Shown: piece by piece, positions 1 through 8,849 of the stretch
How positions within the stretch are numbered: position 1 is the stretch's first letter
Layout of the letters: every line of letters starts with the position of its first letter
Source of the DNA: Pyxidicoccus xibeiensis
Lineage (GTDB): Bacteria; Myxococcota; Myxococcia; Myxococcales; Myxococcaceae
DNA length: 64,000 bases
Direction of reading: 5' to 3'
NCBI RefSeq assembly: GCF_024198175.1
Contig: NZ_JAJVKV010000001.1
Location: 248,001 to 312,000 of the forward strand
Position numbers and translations under genes: made by a program
Notes under the pieces: generated by a model
Databases searched by the model: none
The model's input: the letters and a program-made list of their open reading frames with translations, nothing else
What the model was told of the DNA's origin: nothing

Positions 1-949
1 CTCGCAGCTGGGACATGGCCCACGCGTCGAAGGTCGGGTCGCCCGAGCCCTCGATGACCTCCAGGTCCAGGAGCTTGCCGTCGCGGGCCTGGCGAACCTC
101 GACGATGGCGGCGAGCGCGAGGATGGGCTCGGTGACATCCACCATGAACATGTTCGCGGCGCGCCCTGCCTCCACGGCGGCCTGGAAGCGGTTGCGCTGC
201 TCCAGGCGGTGGTCGCGCTCCTTGGGCGTGTAGGGGCTGCCCGTCTTGCCGAAGCGCTGGATGGCCTCCACCTGCTCGCGCTTCATCCGCGACGCCAGCA
301 CCTTCAGGTCCGGCGGCGGCGGGTTCACCAGCTTCTTCGTGAAGTCCTTCTGCAGCTGCGCGAAGTACGGATGGGGCGACCCGCTCGTCGCTCGCGCCGA
401 CGCCAGCGAGTCCTGGGCCCACCCGTCCACGCGCACGCGCGCCTCCTCCGCCTCCCGTGCCGCAAGGGCCTTCGGGTCGGGCTCGGAGCCGGGCACGTTG
501 CGCAGGGTCCGACCGGTGGAAGGAGGCTCCCCTGTCAGCGCCATCCCCTCTCCGAGCATGCCCTCCGGTACGAGCACCAGCCGCTCCGGAGCTGCGCGCG
601 GGGCATCGTCCTTCATGGGCTCCTCGGCGGAAGCCTGGGGCTTCGAAGCCTCCGTCCCGGGTCGCTCGGCGGACGCCTGGGCCTTCGGCTCCTCCGCTCG
701 TGGCGGCGAAGGCCGCTCCGCACGCCGCACCGGTGGAGCACCCGCCTGGTCGGACGGCCGCACCGTCGGTCTGGGGGCAGGCGTGGCCGCGGGCTGCGCG
801 GGTGGAGTGAAGACCTCCAGCTCCACGACCTGCCGCTCCGCCGGCCGGGGAGGCTGGACGGACGGGACCCGCGACAGCGCCCAGAAGAGGGCTGCGTGCA
901 GGAGCACCGAGAGCAGGAGTGTGAGGCCCAGCCGGGAGCGACGCGTCAC
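1..949 (-). CDS. TonB-like energy transducer protein (C-terminus cut by window edge)
   Basis: About 316 residues are visible, with no stop before the left edge. The GTG at 949 gives a short basic N-terminus (MTRRSR), one membrane helix (LGLTLLLSVLLHAALFWAL), a Pro/Ala-rich periplasmic linker to about residue 150, and near the edge a TonB C-terminal-like stretch (GKLLDLEVIEGSGDPTFD). This is the layout of TonB proteins, which pass proton-motive energy to outer-membrane receptors; the final strands lie outside the window. An in-frame ATG at 1111 would add a stretch that does not resemble a signal, so I prefer 949, though its ribosome binding site is weak. No ExbB/ExbD genes are in view. The TonB-receptor at 18.9-21.6 kb is a possible partner by function only. 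Confidence 0.75.
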   Translation of the reverse strand, partial: MTRRSRLGLTLLLSVLLHAALFWALSRVPSVQPPRPAERQVVELEVFTPPAQPAATPAPRPTVRPSDQAGAPPVRRAERPSPPRAEEPKAQASAERPGTEASKPQASAEEPMKDDAPRAAPERLVLVPEGMLGEGMALTGEPPSTGRTLRNVPGSEPDPKALAAREAEEARVRVDGWAQDSLASARATSGSPHPYFAQLQKDFTKKLVNPPPPDLKVLASRMKREQVEAIQRFGKTGSPYTPKERDHRLEQRNRFQAAVEAGRAANMFMVDVTEPILALAAIVEVRQARDGKLLDLEVIEGSGDPTFDAWAMSQLR

Positions 950-1161
950 GTCATCAGCTTGCCTCGCGAGGCGTCCGACGGGAAGCGCCCCGAGCGGCGC
1001 GTGTCCACTGGCCTCGCCATCCTGCCTGCCGGGCCTGTCCCCCGGCGGACATGCACTTCCTCCGCGCTCGCGCCGGTGAGCGCGTCCTGACACCCGCGAT
1101 GATGGAAGCATGAGGGTTCCATGAGGACAGGAGCCGCTCAGGCCCGGATACCCTCCACGTC

Positions 1162-3393
1162 ATGCGCCTTCCCGTGGCCCCATGGGTCCTGCTGCTCCTT
1201 CCCGCCGTGGCACTCGGCTCGCAGGTGGAGGGCACGCTGCTCGACGTGAAGGGGCAGGCTCTCGCCGGCACGACGCTGGAAGTGGTCCGCGCACAGGACG
1301 GCGAGGTGACCGCACGCCCCAGGTCCGGCCCCGAGGGGCGATTCAGGGTCGAGCTTCCGCCGGGGCGCTACCTCCTGCGAATCCGTCATCCCGAGCGCTG
1401 CGCCCCAAGCGCGGCCGACGCGGAGCTGGAGCTGAGGGACGACGAGGACCTCGCCGCGCTCTCCGTCCTCCTGCGGCGCTGTGTCCGCGTCACCGGTCGA
1501 GCCTTCGGCCTGGATGGGGCGCCGCTCGCGCGCGGCAAGGTGACGCTGCGGTGGAGGGCCAGCCTGGAGCCACCCCGGACGGCCTCCACGGATGAAGCGG
1601 GACGGTTCGTCTTCGAACGAGCTCCGCAGGGGCAGGTCCAGGTCTTCTTGCGAGACGAGGCGGGCGAGGAGCTGCTGTCCCAGACACGGCTGAGCGCACT
1701 GCGCGCGCTGGAGGTCCGGGCCCACCGCGTCCTCCGCTTCCTCGTGCGTGGCCCTGGCGGAGCACCGCTACCGGAGGTGGACTTCTCGCTCGTTCCCGAG
1801 CCACGGGATGGCGTCACCCTGGAGGCGAAGACGGACGCCCGCGGCCTCGTGGGGCTCCCCGCGCACGCCCAGGGGCGCTACCGGCTGCTGGCGTCCTGGG
1901 AGCAGGAGGACCAGTTCCTGCGCTACGTCTGGAAGGACGTCGAGCTGAAGCCCGAGGCCATGGCCACACCGCTGGAGCTGAGCTTCGCGGAGCGGCCGTC
2001 CTCCGCCATCCTCTCCGGACGCGTGCGGAAGTCGGACCACCGTCCTGCCGTGAATGCGGAGGTGACCGCACTCCAGTTGTTTCCCTCCTTCCCCCTGGAC
2101 GACGACTTCCCGCGCGGCACTGCCTATCCACGAGAGAGTGCGACGACCCGCACGGACTCGGAGGGGCGCTTCACGCTGCGGGACCTGCGCCCCGGTGAGT
2201 ACAGGCTCAGCGTGACGCACCCCGAGGGATTCGGTGAGGTCGAGGCGCTGACGGACGCCCCAGCGGACGTGCTGCTGCCCGCGCTCTGCCCGAAGAGCGT
2301 CTCCGGCCGGGTCGTCGACGCGAGCGGCCTCCCTGTCCCGCGCTTCCGGCTCATGAGTCAGCAGGTGGAGGATTCGGAGGGACGCTTCAGGCACGAGCAT
2401 CTGGGTTGCCACTTCTACGTCGAAGCGAACGGCTTCCAGCCACGGTGGGTCTCCGTGCCCGCGTCTCCACTGGGGCAGGTGGAGGTGCCCGACATCGCGC
2501 TCCAGCCCGCCCGAGACCTCGTGGGCCGCCTGCTCCATCCGGATGGGACTCCAGCGACGGCGCGCACCCTCACCGCGACGTGGAGGGGAGAGACGTGGCA
2601 CGTGGACACGAAGCCCACCGACGCCGCCGGGCGCTTTTCCGTGGGGCCCCTGCCGGTGGACGCGGAGGTGGTGCTGGAGGCGCCAGGGAAGGACCACGTC
2701 GCGCGCTTTCGCATCCCACCGGGCAGGCAGGACGCGCTGGCCCTGCGCCTTCCCCGGCTCAGCGCACGCCTGGACGTCCGAGTGCATTCCACGCTGGAGG
2801 AGTTCCACGTCACGGCCGAGGGCGCACAGGGGACCTTCAGCGCCTCGGGGAAGCGCTCGGACCGGGTGCTCCTGCGGGTGGCTCCAGGCCGCTACGACGT
2901 ATGGGTCTCTGGAACGCCGGACCCGAAGGGCGCGCGGGCGGGAGTCCCTCATCGTTTCGCCCCTCAGCAGGTCCACGTCGCAGCGGGAGGCACGGCCACG
3001 CTCGCGGCCCATCCGACGCAAGGAGCCGGTGCGCTGCGCGTGGTGCTCGCACGGCCGAGCCACTATGACGACGTCTACGTCTTTCCCGGCGTCCACCCCT
3101 GGCCCGACAACCTCGACGCGTTCGGCCCCCGGAAGGGACAGCTGGAGGCGGACACCCCCGTGGACGAGAGCCGGAGCGTCGACGACGCGCCCTGGATTTC
3201 CATCATCTTCTACAGGGCCCAGAGTGACTTCACCGGGCTCGCTCCCGGCACGTACACCGTGTTCGCCACCAACTCGTACGGCGGCGACCAGGGGCGCACG
3301 GAAGTCTTCCGGAAGGTCGTCGAGGTCGACGGCAGCCAGCGCCGCGTCGTCCTGGTGCGCTTCCATGGCGAGGACTCGCGCCTCGTCCGCTGA
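1162..3393 (+). CDS. Secreted carboxypeptidase-regulatory-like beta-sandwich repeat protein
   Basis: 743 residues. A clear Sec signal (WVLLLLPAVALGS) is followed by repeated beta-sandwich modules of the CarboxypepD_reg/Big type, recognisable by openings such as VEGTLLDVKGQALAGTTLEV and SGRVRKSDHRPAVNAEVTAL and by closings of the form G-R-F/Y-x-L-x-x-L-x-P-G-x-Y. At least five modules can be counted between residues 22 and 530; the last 200 residues are less regular. No catalytic residues are evident. Such proteins are surface or periplasmic scaffolds that are common in myxobacteria; the ligand is unknown. The gene appears monocistronic, with the next gene converging on its end. It has no cysteine lipobox, so it should be secreted rather than lipidated. 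Confidence 0.75.
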   Translation: MRLPVAPWVLLLLPAVALGSQVEGTLLDVKGQALAGTTLEVVRAQDGEVTARPRSGPEGRFRVELPPGRYLLRIRHPERCAPSAADAELELRDDEDLAALSVLLRRCVRVTGRAFGLDGAPLARGKVTLRWRASLEPPRTASTDEAGRFVFERAPQGQVQVFLRDEAGEELLSQTRLSALRALEVRAHRVLRFLVRGPGGAPLPEVDFSLVPEPRDGVTLEAKTDARGLVGLPAHAQGRYRLLASWEQEDQFLRYVWKDVELKPEAMATPLELSFAERPSSAILSGRVRKSDHRPAVNAEVTALQLFPSFPLDDDFPRGTAYPRESATTRTDSEGRFTLRDLRPGEYRLSVTHPEGFGEVEALTDAPADVLLPALCPKSVSGRVVDASGLPVPRFRLMSQQVEDSEGRFRHEHLGCHFYVEANGFQPRWVSVPASPLGQVEVPDIALQPARDLVGRLLHPDGTPATARTLTATWRGETWHVDTKPTDAAGRFSVGPLPVDAEVVLEAPGKDHVARFRIPPGRQDALALRLPRLSARLDVRVHSTLEEFHVTAEGAQGTFSASGKRSDRVLLRVAPGRYDVWVSGTPDPKGARAGVPHRFAPQQVHVAAGGTATLAAHPTQGAGALRVVLARPSHYDDVYVFPGVHPWPDNLDAFGPRKGQLEADTPVDESRSVDDAPWISIIFYRAQSDFTGLAPGTYTVFATNSYGGDQGRTEVFRKVVEVDGSQRRVVLVRFHGEDSRLVR

Positions 3394-3885
3394 CTAGAAC
3401 TTCTTCAGCACCGCGAGGAAGCGCGCGTCGGCGATGTGCTTCCCCTCGAAGTCCTCCAGCCGCACCGGCAACCACTCCCGGGCCTTGTCGCCCTTCTGAC
3501 GGAGGGCGGCGTCCAGCGACGTGAAGACCTCGGCGGGGGGCTCGCAGATGGCGCGCGCGCCGCCCTTCGCCTTCGCGTGGAAGGTCAGCTCCACCTTGTC
3601 CACCAGCACGTTGTAGCGGCCCGGCGGGAAGCGGCGGAAGAGCCACAGCCCCATCGTCAGCTCCGCCACCGTCGCCTGCACGCCCAGGTACACGCCGCCC
3701 ACGTGGTTGCGCGTGCGCCGCTTGAGCGGCACGGACGCCCGCGTCCTCGCGTCCGACGCCTCCTCCACCTTGAAGCCCATCACCGCCGACAGCGGGATGA
3801 TGTTCTTCACCGCCACCGTCATCAGCGCATTCGCCGCCGCCGGGGACACCTGGCGCAGCCGTTCCACGAGCTCGAGCGCGAGCAT
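3394..3885 (-). CDS. DUF4442 hotdog-fold (thioesterase-like) protein
   Basis: 163 residues with the hotdog layout of DUF4442/PaaI-like proteins: a long N-terminal helix, then VPLKRRTRNHVGGVYLGVQA (the N-H-x-G-G-x-Y segment where thioesterases hold substrate) and two strands ending in a conserved YNVLVDKVELTFHAKAKG. DUF4442 members are presumed acyl-CoA thioesterases, but activity is generally unproven. I chose the ATG at 3885, which has GGAGG and AGAGGA upstream, over the TTG at 3903. Its stop abuts the stop of the convergent beta-sandwich gene, with no spacer. Cytoplasmic, no signal peptide. Confidence 0.75.
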   Translation of the reverse strand: MLALELVERLRQVSPAAANALMTVAVKNIIPLSAVMGFKVEEASDARTRASVPLKRRTRNHVGGVYLGVQATVAELTMGLWLFRRFPPGRYNVLVDKVELTFHAKAKGGARAICEPPAEVFTSLDAALRQKGDKAREWLPVRLEDFEGKHIADARFLAVLKKF

Positions 3886-4043
3886 GGGTCCTCTCACCTC
3901 CAACGAAGTTGCCGCACTGTAGCGCCAGCGCGGGCCCGTGCACCGTCCTCCACCGTGCGCCAGCCCGCGAAACCGGGTTGCGACTGTAAACGGTGCTGTC
4001 CCTGGCCCGGCGCGTGCGGCATAGAGTCCCGCGCGGAGGAGCC

Positions 4044-5423
4044 ATGGGCGCGAGCACAGTGGATGTCGTCATCGTGGGTGCGGGGGTGGCCGGGCTCACC
4101 GCCGCGCGCGCCCTGGCGCGGACCGGGGCCTCCGTGGCCGTGCTGGAGGCCCGCGAGCGCGTGGGCGGACGCACCCTCACGCAGCCCCTGGGCGGCGAGC
4201 CGGTGGACCTCGGCGGGCAGTGGGTGGGCCCGCACCAGCGGCACGTGCTGCGCCTCGCGGACGAGCTGGGCCTCAAGCGCTTCCCCCAGCATCACCAGGG
4301 CACCAAGGTGCTCGAGGTGCGCGGGGAGCGCCGCACCTATCGCGGGCAGGTGCCGTCGCTGCCGCTGCTGTCGCTGCTGGACCTCCAGCGCACCATCTGG
4401 AAGCTGGATGGCCTGGCGAAGCGCGTCCCCCGGGAGCGGCCGGACGCCGCGCCGCGCGCCGCCGAGTGGGACGCCCTCACGCTGGAGGAGTGGAAGCAGC
4501 GCAACGTGCCCACCTGGGGCGCCCGCGCCGCGCTGGACATCGCCACCCGCGCCGTCTTCGCCGCCGAGCCCTCCGAGCTGTCCTTCCTCCACTTCCTCTT
4601 CTACCTCCACTCCAACGCCGGCCTGATGCCCCTCACCACCATCGAAGGTGGCGCCCAGGCCGAGCGCTTCGTCGGCGGCGCCCAGACGCTCAGCCTCCGC
4701 ATGGCCGCGGAGCTGGGCGCCCGCGTGCACCTCGCCACGCCCGTGCGCGCGGTGCTGCAGGATGCCGCCGGCGTCACCGTCACCGCGGAGGACGGCCGGG
4801 TCTGGCGCGCGCGCTACGCCGTGGTGGCCGTGCCGCCCCCGCTTGCCGAGCGCCTCGACTTCGGCGCCACCCTCCCCGCCGCCCGCCGCCGCGCCCATGC
4901 CGACCTGCCCATGGGCAGCGTCATCAAGGTGGTGGCCACGTATGACCGGCCCTTCTGGCGCGAATCGGGCTTCTCCGGCGAGGCCGTGAGCGACACCGGC
5001 CCCGTGCGCCTGTGCTTCGACGACTGCACGGCCGACGGCCACCATCCCGCCCTCGTGGGCTTCTTCCTCGGCGACACGGCCCGCGCCTGGACGGGGAAGC
5101 CCGCCTCGGAGCGCCGCACGGCCGCGCTGGAGTGCTTCGCGCGCTTCTTCGGCCCCCGGGCCCTGAAGCCCCTCGCCATCGTGGACCTGGACTGGATTGC
5201 CGAGCCCTGGAGCCGGGGCTGCTACGTGGGCCTGCCCCGCCCCGGCGCCCTCACCGCCATCGGCGACGCGCTGCGGGCCCCGTTCGGCCGTGTCCACTGG
5301 GCCGGCACGGAGACCGCCCTGGAGGGCTGCGGCTATATCGACGGCGCCGTGGAGTCCGGCGAGCGAGCGGCCACGGAGCTGTCCGCGCGGCTGGCCGCGC
5401 CACCTGTCCGCTCCACCGGGTGA
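4044..5423 (+). CDS. FAD-dependent amine oxidase (monoamine oxidase family)
   Basis: 459 residues. The N-terminus carries the FAD Rossmann motif VVIVGAGVAGLTAARAL followed by the amine-oxidase signature ERVGGRTLT, and the C-terminus the second FAD-contact block WAGTETALEGCGYIDGAVES. This is the arrangement of flavin monoamine oxidases and related desaturases, which oxidise amines to imines with O2 or another acceptor. The substrate cannot be told. The ATG at 4044 follows GGAGGAGCC; the in-frame codons further upstream lack a binding site. No signal peptide. Dps follows 107 bases downstream on the same strand with its own binding site, so co-transcription is possible but not required. Confidence 0.85.
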   Translation: MGASTVDVVIVGAGVAGLTAARALARTGASVAVLEARERVGGRTLTQPLGGEPVDLGGQWVGPHQRHVLRLADELGLKRFPQHHQGTKVLEVRGERRTYRGQVPSLPLLSLLDLQRTIWKLDGLAKRVPRERPDAAPRAAEWDALTLEEWKQRNVPTWGARAALDIATRAVFAAEPSELSFLHFLFYLHSNAGLMPLTTIEGGAQAERFVGGAQTLSLRMAAELGARVHLATPVRAVLQDAAGVTVTAEDGRVWRARYAVVAVPPPLAERLDFGATLPAARRRAHADLPMGSVIKVVATYDRPFWRESGFSGEAVSDTGPVRLCFDDCTADGHHPALVGFFLGDTARAWTGKPASERRTAALECFARFFGPRALKPLAIVDLDWIAEPWSRGCYVGLPRPGALTAIGDALRAPFGRVHWAGTETALEGCGYIDGAVESGERAATELSARLAAPPVRSTG

Positions 5424-5530
5424 GTCCCGCTGCTGGGCCCGCCCGGCCGCCTTCCAGCCGTCATGGCGTGGATTGGCGTCCCCAGAAGCCGTCCCCACCC
5501 TGTGGGAAGCCCTCTGGAGGAGGCAGGACC

Positions 5531-6085
5531 ATGAACTTTCCGAGCCACGTGAATCTCCCCGCCGACGCCCGCGAGGAGCTCATCGATTCCCTCAACACGC
5601 TGCTGGCGGATGCCATCGACCTGCACTGGCAGATAAAGCAAGCGCACTGGAACATCCGCGGCAGGCACTTCTACAGCCGCCATGAGCTGTTCGACGAGCT
5701 GGCCAAGCATGCGCGCAAGCAGGCCGACGAGTTCGCCGAGCGCGCGGGCACCCTGGGCGGCTACGCCGAGGGCACCATCCGCCTGGCGGCCAAGAACAGC
5801 GAGCTGCCCGAGTACGACCTGAACGCGGTGGACGGCGACGCGCACCTGAAGGTCCTGGTGGAGCGCTTCGCCCGCTACGGGGCCAGCATCCGCAACGGCA
5901 TCCACCGCTCCGAGGAGCTGAACGACCCCGTCACGGCCGACCTGCTCACGCAGTCGCTGGGCGAGGTGGAGCTGGACCTGTGGTTCCTGGAGAGCCACCT
6001 GCACGGCGACGTGCGCGCCGGCGTGCGCCGCGGCGGGGACGCTGGCATCGGGGACGACACCTCGGTGCGCCCTCCCAACGCCTGA
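5531..6085 (+). CDS. dps: Dps-family DNA-binding ferritin-like protein
   Basis: 184 residues, normal for Dps. The ferritin-like four-helix core shows the ferroxidase residues in order: H in AIDLHWQIKQAHWNIRG, then the H-x-x-x-D-E-L run in SRHELFDELAKHARKQADEF with its AERAGTLGG continuation. Dps oligomers oxidise Fe(II) with peroxide, store iron and coat DNA in stationary phase or oxidative stress. The C-terminal tail beyond about residue 165 (rich in G, R and D) is a species-specific extension. The ATG at 5531 has GGAGGAGGC upstream. A hairpin at 6103-6141 probably ends the transcript. Confidence 0.92.
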   Translation: MNFPSHVNLPADAREELIDSLNTLLADAIDLHWQIKQAHWNIRGRHFYSRHELFDELAKHARKQADEFAERAGTLGGYAEGTIRLAAKNSELPEYDLNAVDGDAHLKVLVERFARYGASIRNGIHRSEELNDPVTADLLTQSLGEVELDLWFLESHLHGDVRAGVRRGGDAGIGDDTSVRPPNA

Positions 6086-6102
6086 GTCACCACTGAACGA
6101 TA

Positions 6103-6141
6103 GGGCCCGGTGCGGTCGCCGTCGGGCGAGCGCACGGGCCC
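6103..6141 (+). terminator. Hairpin downstream of dps
   Basis: GGGCCC, a bulged G, then GTGCG (6103-6114) pairs with CGCAC GGGCCC (6131-6141) across a 16-base loop. It starts 17 bases after the Dps stop codon. There is no clear T-run behind it, as is usual in this GC-rich genome. It could end dps transcription ahead of the SDR gene. Confidence 0.55.
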
Positions 6142-6185
6142 GCTCCGTCGTATAGAAGGCGTCCTCTGGGGATGGAGGGCCCTCT

Positions 6186-7046
6186 TTGACTTCACAGACA
6201 CGGCTGGACGGGAAGGTGTGCCTCATCACCGGCGCTTCTGGCGGCATCGGCCTGGAGGCGGCCAAGGCGCTCGCGCGCCTGGGCGCCACCGTGGTGCTGG
6301 TGGGACGGGATGCGGGCCGCACGGAGGCAGCGGTCAGCGCGGTGCGCGCCGCGGCCCCCGAGGCGAAGGTGGAGTGGCTGCGCGCCGACCTCACGTCGCT
6401 CCAGTCCGTGCGCGAGCTGGCCGCCGCCTTCCGCGCGCGCTACTCGCGGCTGGACGTGCTGCTGAACAACGCCGGCCTCATCATCGACCGGCGCGAGGTG
6501 ACGGAGGACGGCCTGGAGGCCACCATGGCCACCAACCACTTCGCGCCCTTCCTGCTGACCAACCTCCTGCTGGATCTGCTGAAGGCGAGCGCGCCCTCGC
6601 GCATCATCAACGTGTCGTCCGACGCCCACCTCGCCGGGAAGCTCGACTTCGAGGACCTGCAGAGCGAGCGCGGCTACTTCGGCTTCCGCGTCTACGGCAC
6701 CTCCAAGCTGGCCAACATCCTGTTCACCCGCGCCCTGGCGAAGCGGCTGGAGGGCACCGGGGTGACGGTGAATGCCCTGCACCCGGGCATGGTGCGCACG
6801 GGCTTCGGCCACAACACGAAGGGCTTCTTCCGCCACGTCGTGAAGCTGGGCTCCCCGTTCATGATTACGGCGGAGCAGGGCGCGCGGACGTCCGTCTACC
6901 TCGCGTCCTCCCCCGAAGTGCAGTCGGTGTCAGGGCAGTACTTCTACAAACGCCGTCCGAAGAAGCCGTCATCCGCGGCTCGGAATGACGCCCTCGCGGA
7001 GCGGCTCTGGCAGGTGAGCGCGCAGCTCACGGGAGTGCAGACATGA
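6186..7046 (+). CDS. SDR-family oxidoreductase (retinol dehydrogenase-like)
   Basis: 286 residues. NAD(P)-binding motif CLITGASGGIGLEAAKAL, the LLNNAG strand-4 motif, the catalytic Ser in IINVSSDAH and the Y-G-T-S-K pair in RVYGTSKLANILF are all intact, in the pattern of the WWOX/retinol-dehydrogenase-like SDR subgroup. These reduce or oxidise lipophilic alcohols/ketones; the substrate here is unknown. The start is TTG at 6186, with GGAGGG about 13 bases ahead and no better ATG before the Rossmann motif. Its stop overlaps the GST start (ATGA at 7043-7046), so the two are translationally coupled. Confidence 0.85.
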   Translation: MTSQTRLDGKVCLITGASGGIGLEAAKALARLGATVVLVGRDAGRTEAAVSAVRAAAPEAKVEWLRADLTSLQSVRELAAAFRARYSRLDVLLNNAGLIIDRREVTEDGLEATMATNHFAPFLLTNLLLDLLKASAPSRIINVSSDAHLAGKLDFEDLQSERGYFGFRVYGTSKLANILFTRALAKRLEGTGVTVNALHPGMVRTGFGHNTKGFFRHVVKLGSPFMITAEQGARTSVYLASSPEVQSVSGQYFYKRRPKKPSSAARNDALAERLWQVSAQLTGVQT

Positions 7047-7675
7047 TTGACCTGTACACGTTCGCGACGCCCAACGGGCGCAAGGTGTCCATCGCGCTGG
7101 AGGAAATGGAGCTGCCCTACACCGTCAAGGTGGTGGACATCACCAAGGGCGACCAGTTCAAGCCCGACTACCTGACCATCAACCCGAACAACAAGATTCC
7201 GGCCATCGTCGACCATGAGCCGGTGGACCACCGGCCGCTGACCGTCTTCGAGTCGGGCGCCATCCTGCTCTACCTCGCGGAGAAGACGGGCAAGCTCATG
7301 CCCTCCAGTCCGCGCGGCAAGACGGAGGTGACGCAGTGGCTGATGTTCCAGATGGGCGGCCTGGGGCCCATGTTCGGGCAGCTCGGCTACTTCACCCGCT
7401 TCAGCAAGGCCTACGTCCCCCACGCCATCGAGCGCTACACCAACGAGTCCAAGCGCATCCTCGGGGTGCTGGACGGGCAGCTGGGCAAGGGTGACTTCGT
7501 CGCGGGCAAGTTCTCCATCGCGGACTGTGCCATCTACCCGTGGCTGGTCGGCACGCGGGAGTACAACCCGGACCTCTTCCGGGGCCTGCGCTACGTGCCC
7601 CAGTACCTGGAGCGCGTAGGCAGCCGTCCTGGCGTGCAGCGCGGCATGAAGGTGCCGGACCTGTCGAAGCGCTAG
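7043..7675 (+). CDS. Glutathione S-transferase family protein (YfcG/Ure2-like)
   Basis: 210 residues. The thioredoxin-fold half opens with MIDLYTFATPNGRKVSIALE and has the cis-proline region NPNNKIPAIVD and the E-S-G motif FESGAILLYLAEKTG; the helical half contains KFSIADCAIYPWL. The T-P-N-G-R/H-K opening is typical of the YfcG/YghU/Ure2 group, many of which are glutathione-dependent disulfide reductases. The start codon overlaps the SDR stop, so the pair probably serves one detoxification or lipid-modifying task. A strong hairpin follows 10 bases after the stop. Confidence 0.87.
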   Translation: MIDLYTFATPNGRKVSIALEEMELPYTVKVVDITKGDQFKPDYLTINPNNKIPAIVDHEPVDHRPLTVFESGAILLYLAEKTGKLMPSSPRGKTEVTQWLMFQMGGLGPMFGQLGYFTRFSKAYVPHAIERYTNESKRILGVLDGQLGKGDFVAGKFSIADCAIYPWLVGTREYNPDLFRGLRYVPQYLERVGSRPGVQRGMKVPDLSKR

Positions 7676-7685
7676 GGGCCTCGTC

Positions 7686-7713
7686 GGAGCGGGCGGCTGG
7701 GTACGCCCGCTCC
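7686..7713 (+). terminator. Hairpin terminator after the SDR-GST operon
   Basis: GGAGCGGGCG (7686-7695) pairs perfectly with CGCCCGCTCC (7704-7713) over an 8-base loop, 10 bases after the GST stop. No T-run follows. It is the clearest stem in this part of the window and fits a terminator for the two-gene unit. Confidence 0.65.
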
Positions 7714-7786
7714 GGGTCGTCCGCCCACCAGGCGAGCGGGCTGGGCCGGTCCGGAACCAGGACGGGCGGTGCGTAGCTTGAGGGGC

Positions 7787-8290
7787 ATGATGGAACCGCC
7801 TGTCTCCTCGCGTCCTCGGCTGCTCCTGCGCGCACTGGGCCCCGGGCTCGTTGGCGCCACGTCGCTGACCCTCATTCACGAGAGTGCGCGCCGCGTGCTG
7901 GCGCATCCTCCGCGCATGGACGTGCTCGGCAAGCGGGCCCTGAAGAAGGGCATCCGCTGGTTCGGCGGCCGGCCCGCGCACGGGGCGCGCCTGCACCGGC
8001 AGAGCCTCGCGGGCGACCTGGTGTCCAACAGTCTCTTCTTCTCGCTGGTGGCGATGGGCCGGCCGAAGCGGCCGTACCTGCGCGGGGCGGTGCTCGGGCT
8101 GCTCGCGGGGCTGGGCGCGGTGGTGCTGCCCCCGTATCTGGGCCTGGGCAGACGGCCGGCGCGCGCGAAGGCGTCCACGTCGCTGCTCACGGTGGCCTGG
8201 TACACGCTGGGCGGGCTGGCGGCGGCACGCGCGACTCAGGGGCTCATCGCCCCCCACCCGACGGTGGAGACTCCCGGACCTGGCTGGTAG
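7787..8290 (+). CDS. Hypothetical small membrane protein
   Basis: 167 residues; family not recognised. The ATG at 7787 follows TGAGGGG. Weakly hydrophobic stretches are at about 15-35 (LGPGLVGATSLTLIHESARR), 83-95 (SNSLFFSLVAMG), 101-121 (GAVLGLLAGLGAVVLPPYLG) and 138-155 (LTVAWYTLGGLAAARAT), suggesting a three- or four-helix inner-membrane protein with positively charged loops. Codon usage has the strong third-position G/C of the neighbouring genes, which supports it as real. It lies 19 bases ahead of the pyrophosphatase gene and may be co-transcribed with it. Confidence 0.6.
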   Translation: MMEPPVSSRPRLLLRALGPGLVGATSLTLIHESARRVLAHPPRMDVLGKRALKKGIRWFGGRPAHGARLHRQSLAGDLVSNSLFFSLVAMGRPKRPYLRGAVLGLLAGLGAVVLPPYLGLGRRPARAKASTSLLTVAWYTLGGLAAARATQGLIAPHPTVETPGPGW

Positions 8291-8309
8291 GCATCATTGT
8301 TGACCCTCC

Positions 8310-8849
8310 ATGGCGACCGACCTCACCCGCCTGCCCCTGCGCGGGCAACAAGGCGCCTTCCACGTGGTCGTCGAGTCTCCTCGGGGCTCGACGGTGAAGC
8401 TCAAGTACGACACGGCGCTGAAGGCCTTCTCCATCTCCCGGCCGTTGACTCGCGGGCTGCGCTACCCGTTCGACTGGGGCTTCATTCCCTCCACGCTGGG
8501 GCCGGACGGGGACCCGCTGGACGCCATGGTGTACTGGGACGACACGACCTGGCCCGGCGTGGTGCTGCCGAGCCGGGCGCTCGGCGTGCTCCAGGTGGAC
8601 CAGAAGAAGCGCAACGGCAAGCCGGGCGAGCGCGAGCGCAATGACCGCATCCTGGCCGTGCCGGTGTCCTCCACCCGTGCCGAGCATCTGCAGACCTATC
8701 AACAACTGTCCAAGCGTGAGCGGGACGAGCTGGAGCACTTCTTCCTCGCGGCGGTGCACTTCGCGGACAAGGACGCGCGCATCCTCGGCTGGGAGGGCCC
8801 GGAGGGCGCGGAGCGGATGCTACGGCAGTACGCGCTCTCGGAGGCATAG
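8310..8849 (+). CDS. ppa: Inorganic pyrophosphatase (soluble, family I)
   Basis: 179 residues, the usual size. The family signature D-G-D-P-L-D is present in GPDGDPLDAMVYWDD, preceded by the substrate-contact strand YPFDWGFIPSTLG; K and R residues expected around the site are present (VKLKYDTALKAF). The enzyme hydrolyses pyrophosphate to two phosphates and so drives biosynthetic reactions. The CHAD gene starts with the base after the stop codon, so the two are one operon. CHAD domains bind polyphosphate, so the pairing suggests a shared phosphate/polyphosphate theme. Confidence 0.92.
   Translation: MATDLTRLPLRGQQGAFHVVVESPRGSTVKLKYDTALKAFSISRPLTRGLRYPFDWGFIPSTLGPDGDPLDAMVYWDDTTWPGVVLPSRALGVLQVDQKKRNGKPGERERNDRILAVPVSSTRAEHLQTYQQLSKRERDELEHFFLAAVHFADKDARILGWEGPEGAERMLRQYALSEA

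Noticed and set aside
209..1090. Long plus-strand frames over the left end
   Set aside because: Low-complexity Arg/Ser translation and antisense to the TonB-like gene with its membrane helix; no plausible domain.
3894..5498. 534-residue minus-strand frame over the amine oxidase
   Set aside because: Shadow of a high-GC gene; the plus strand has FAD motifs and correct codon bias.
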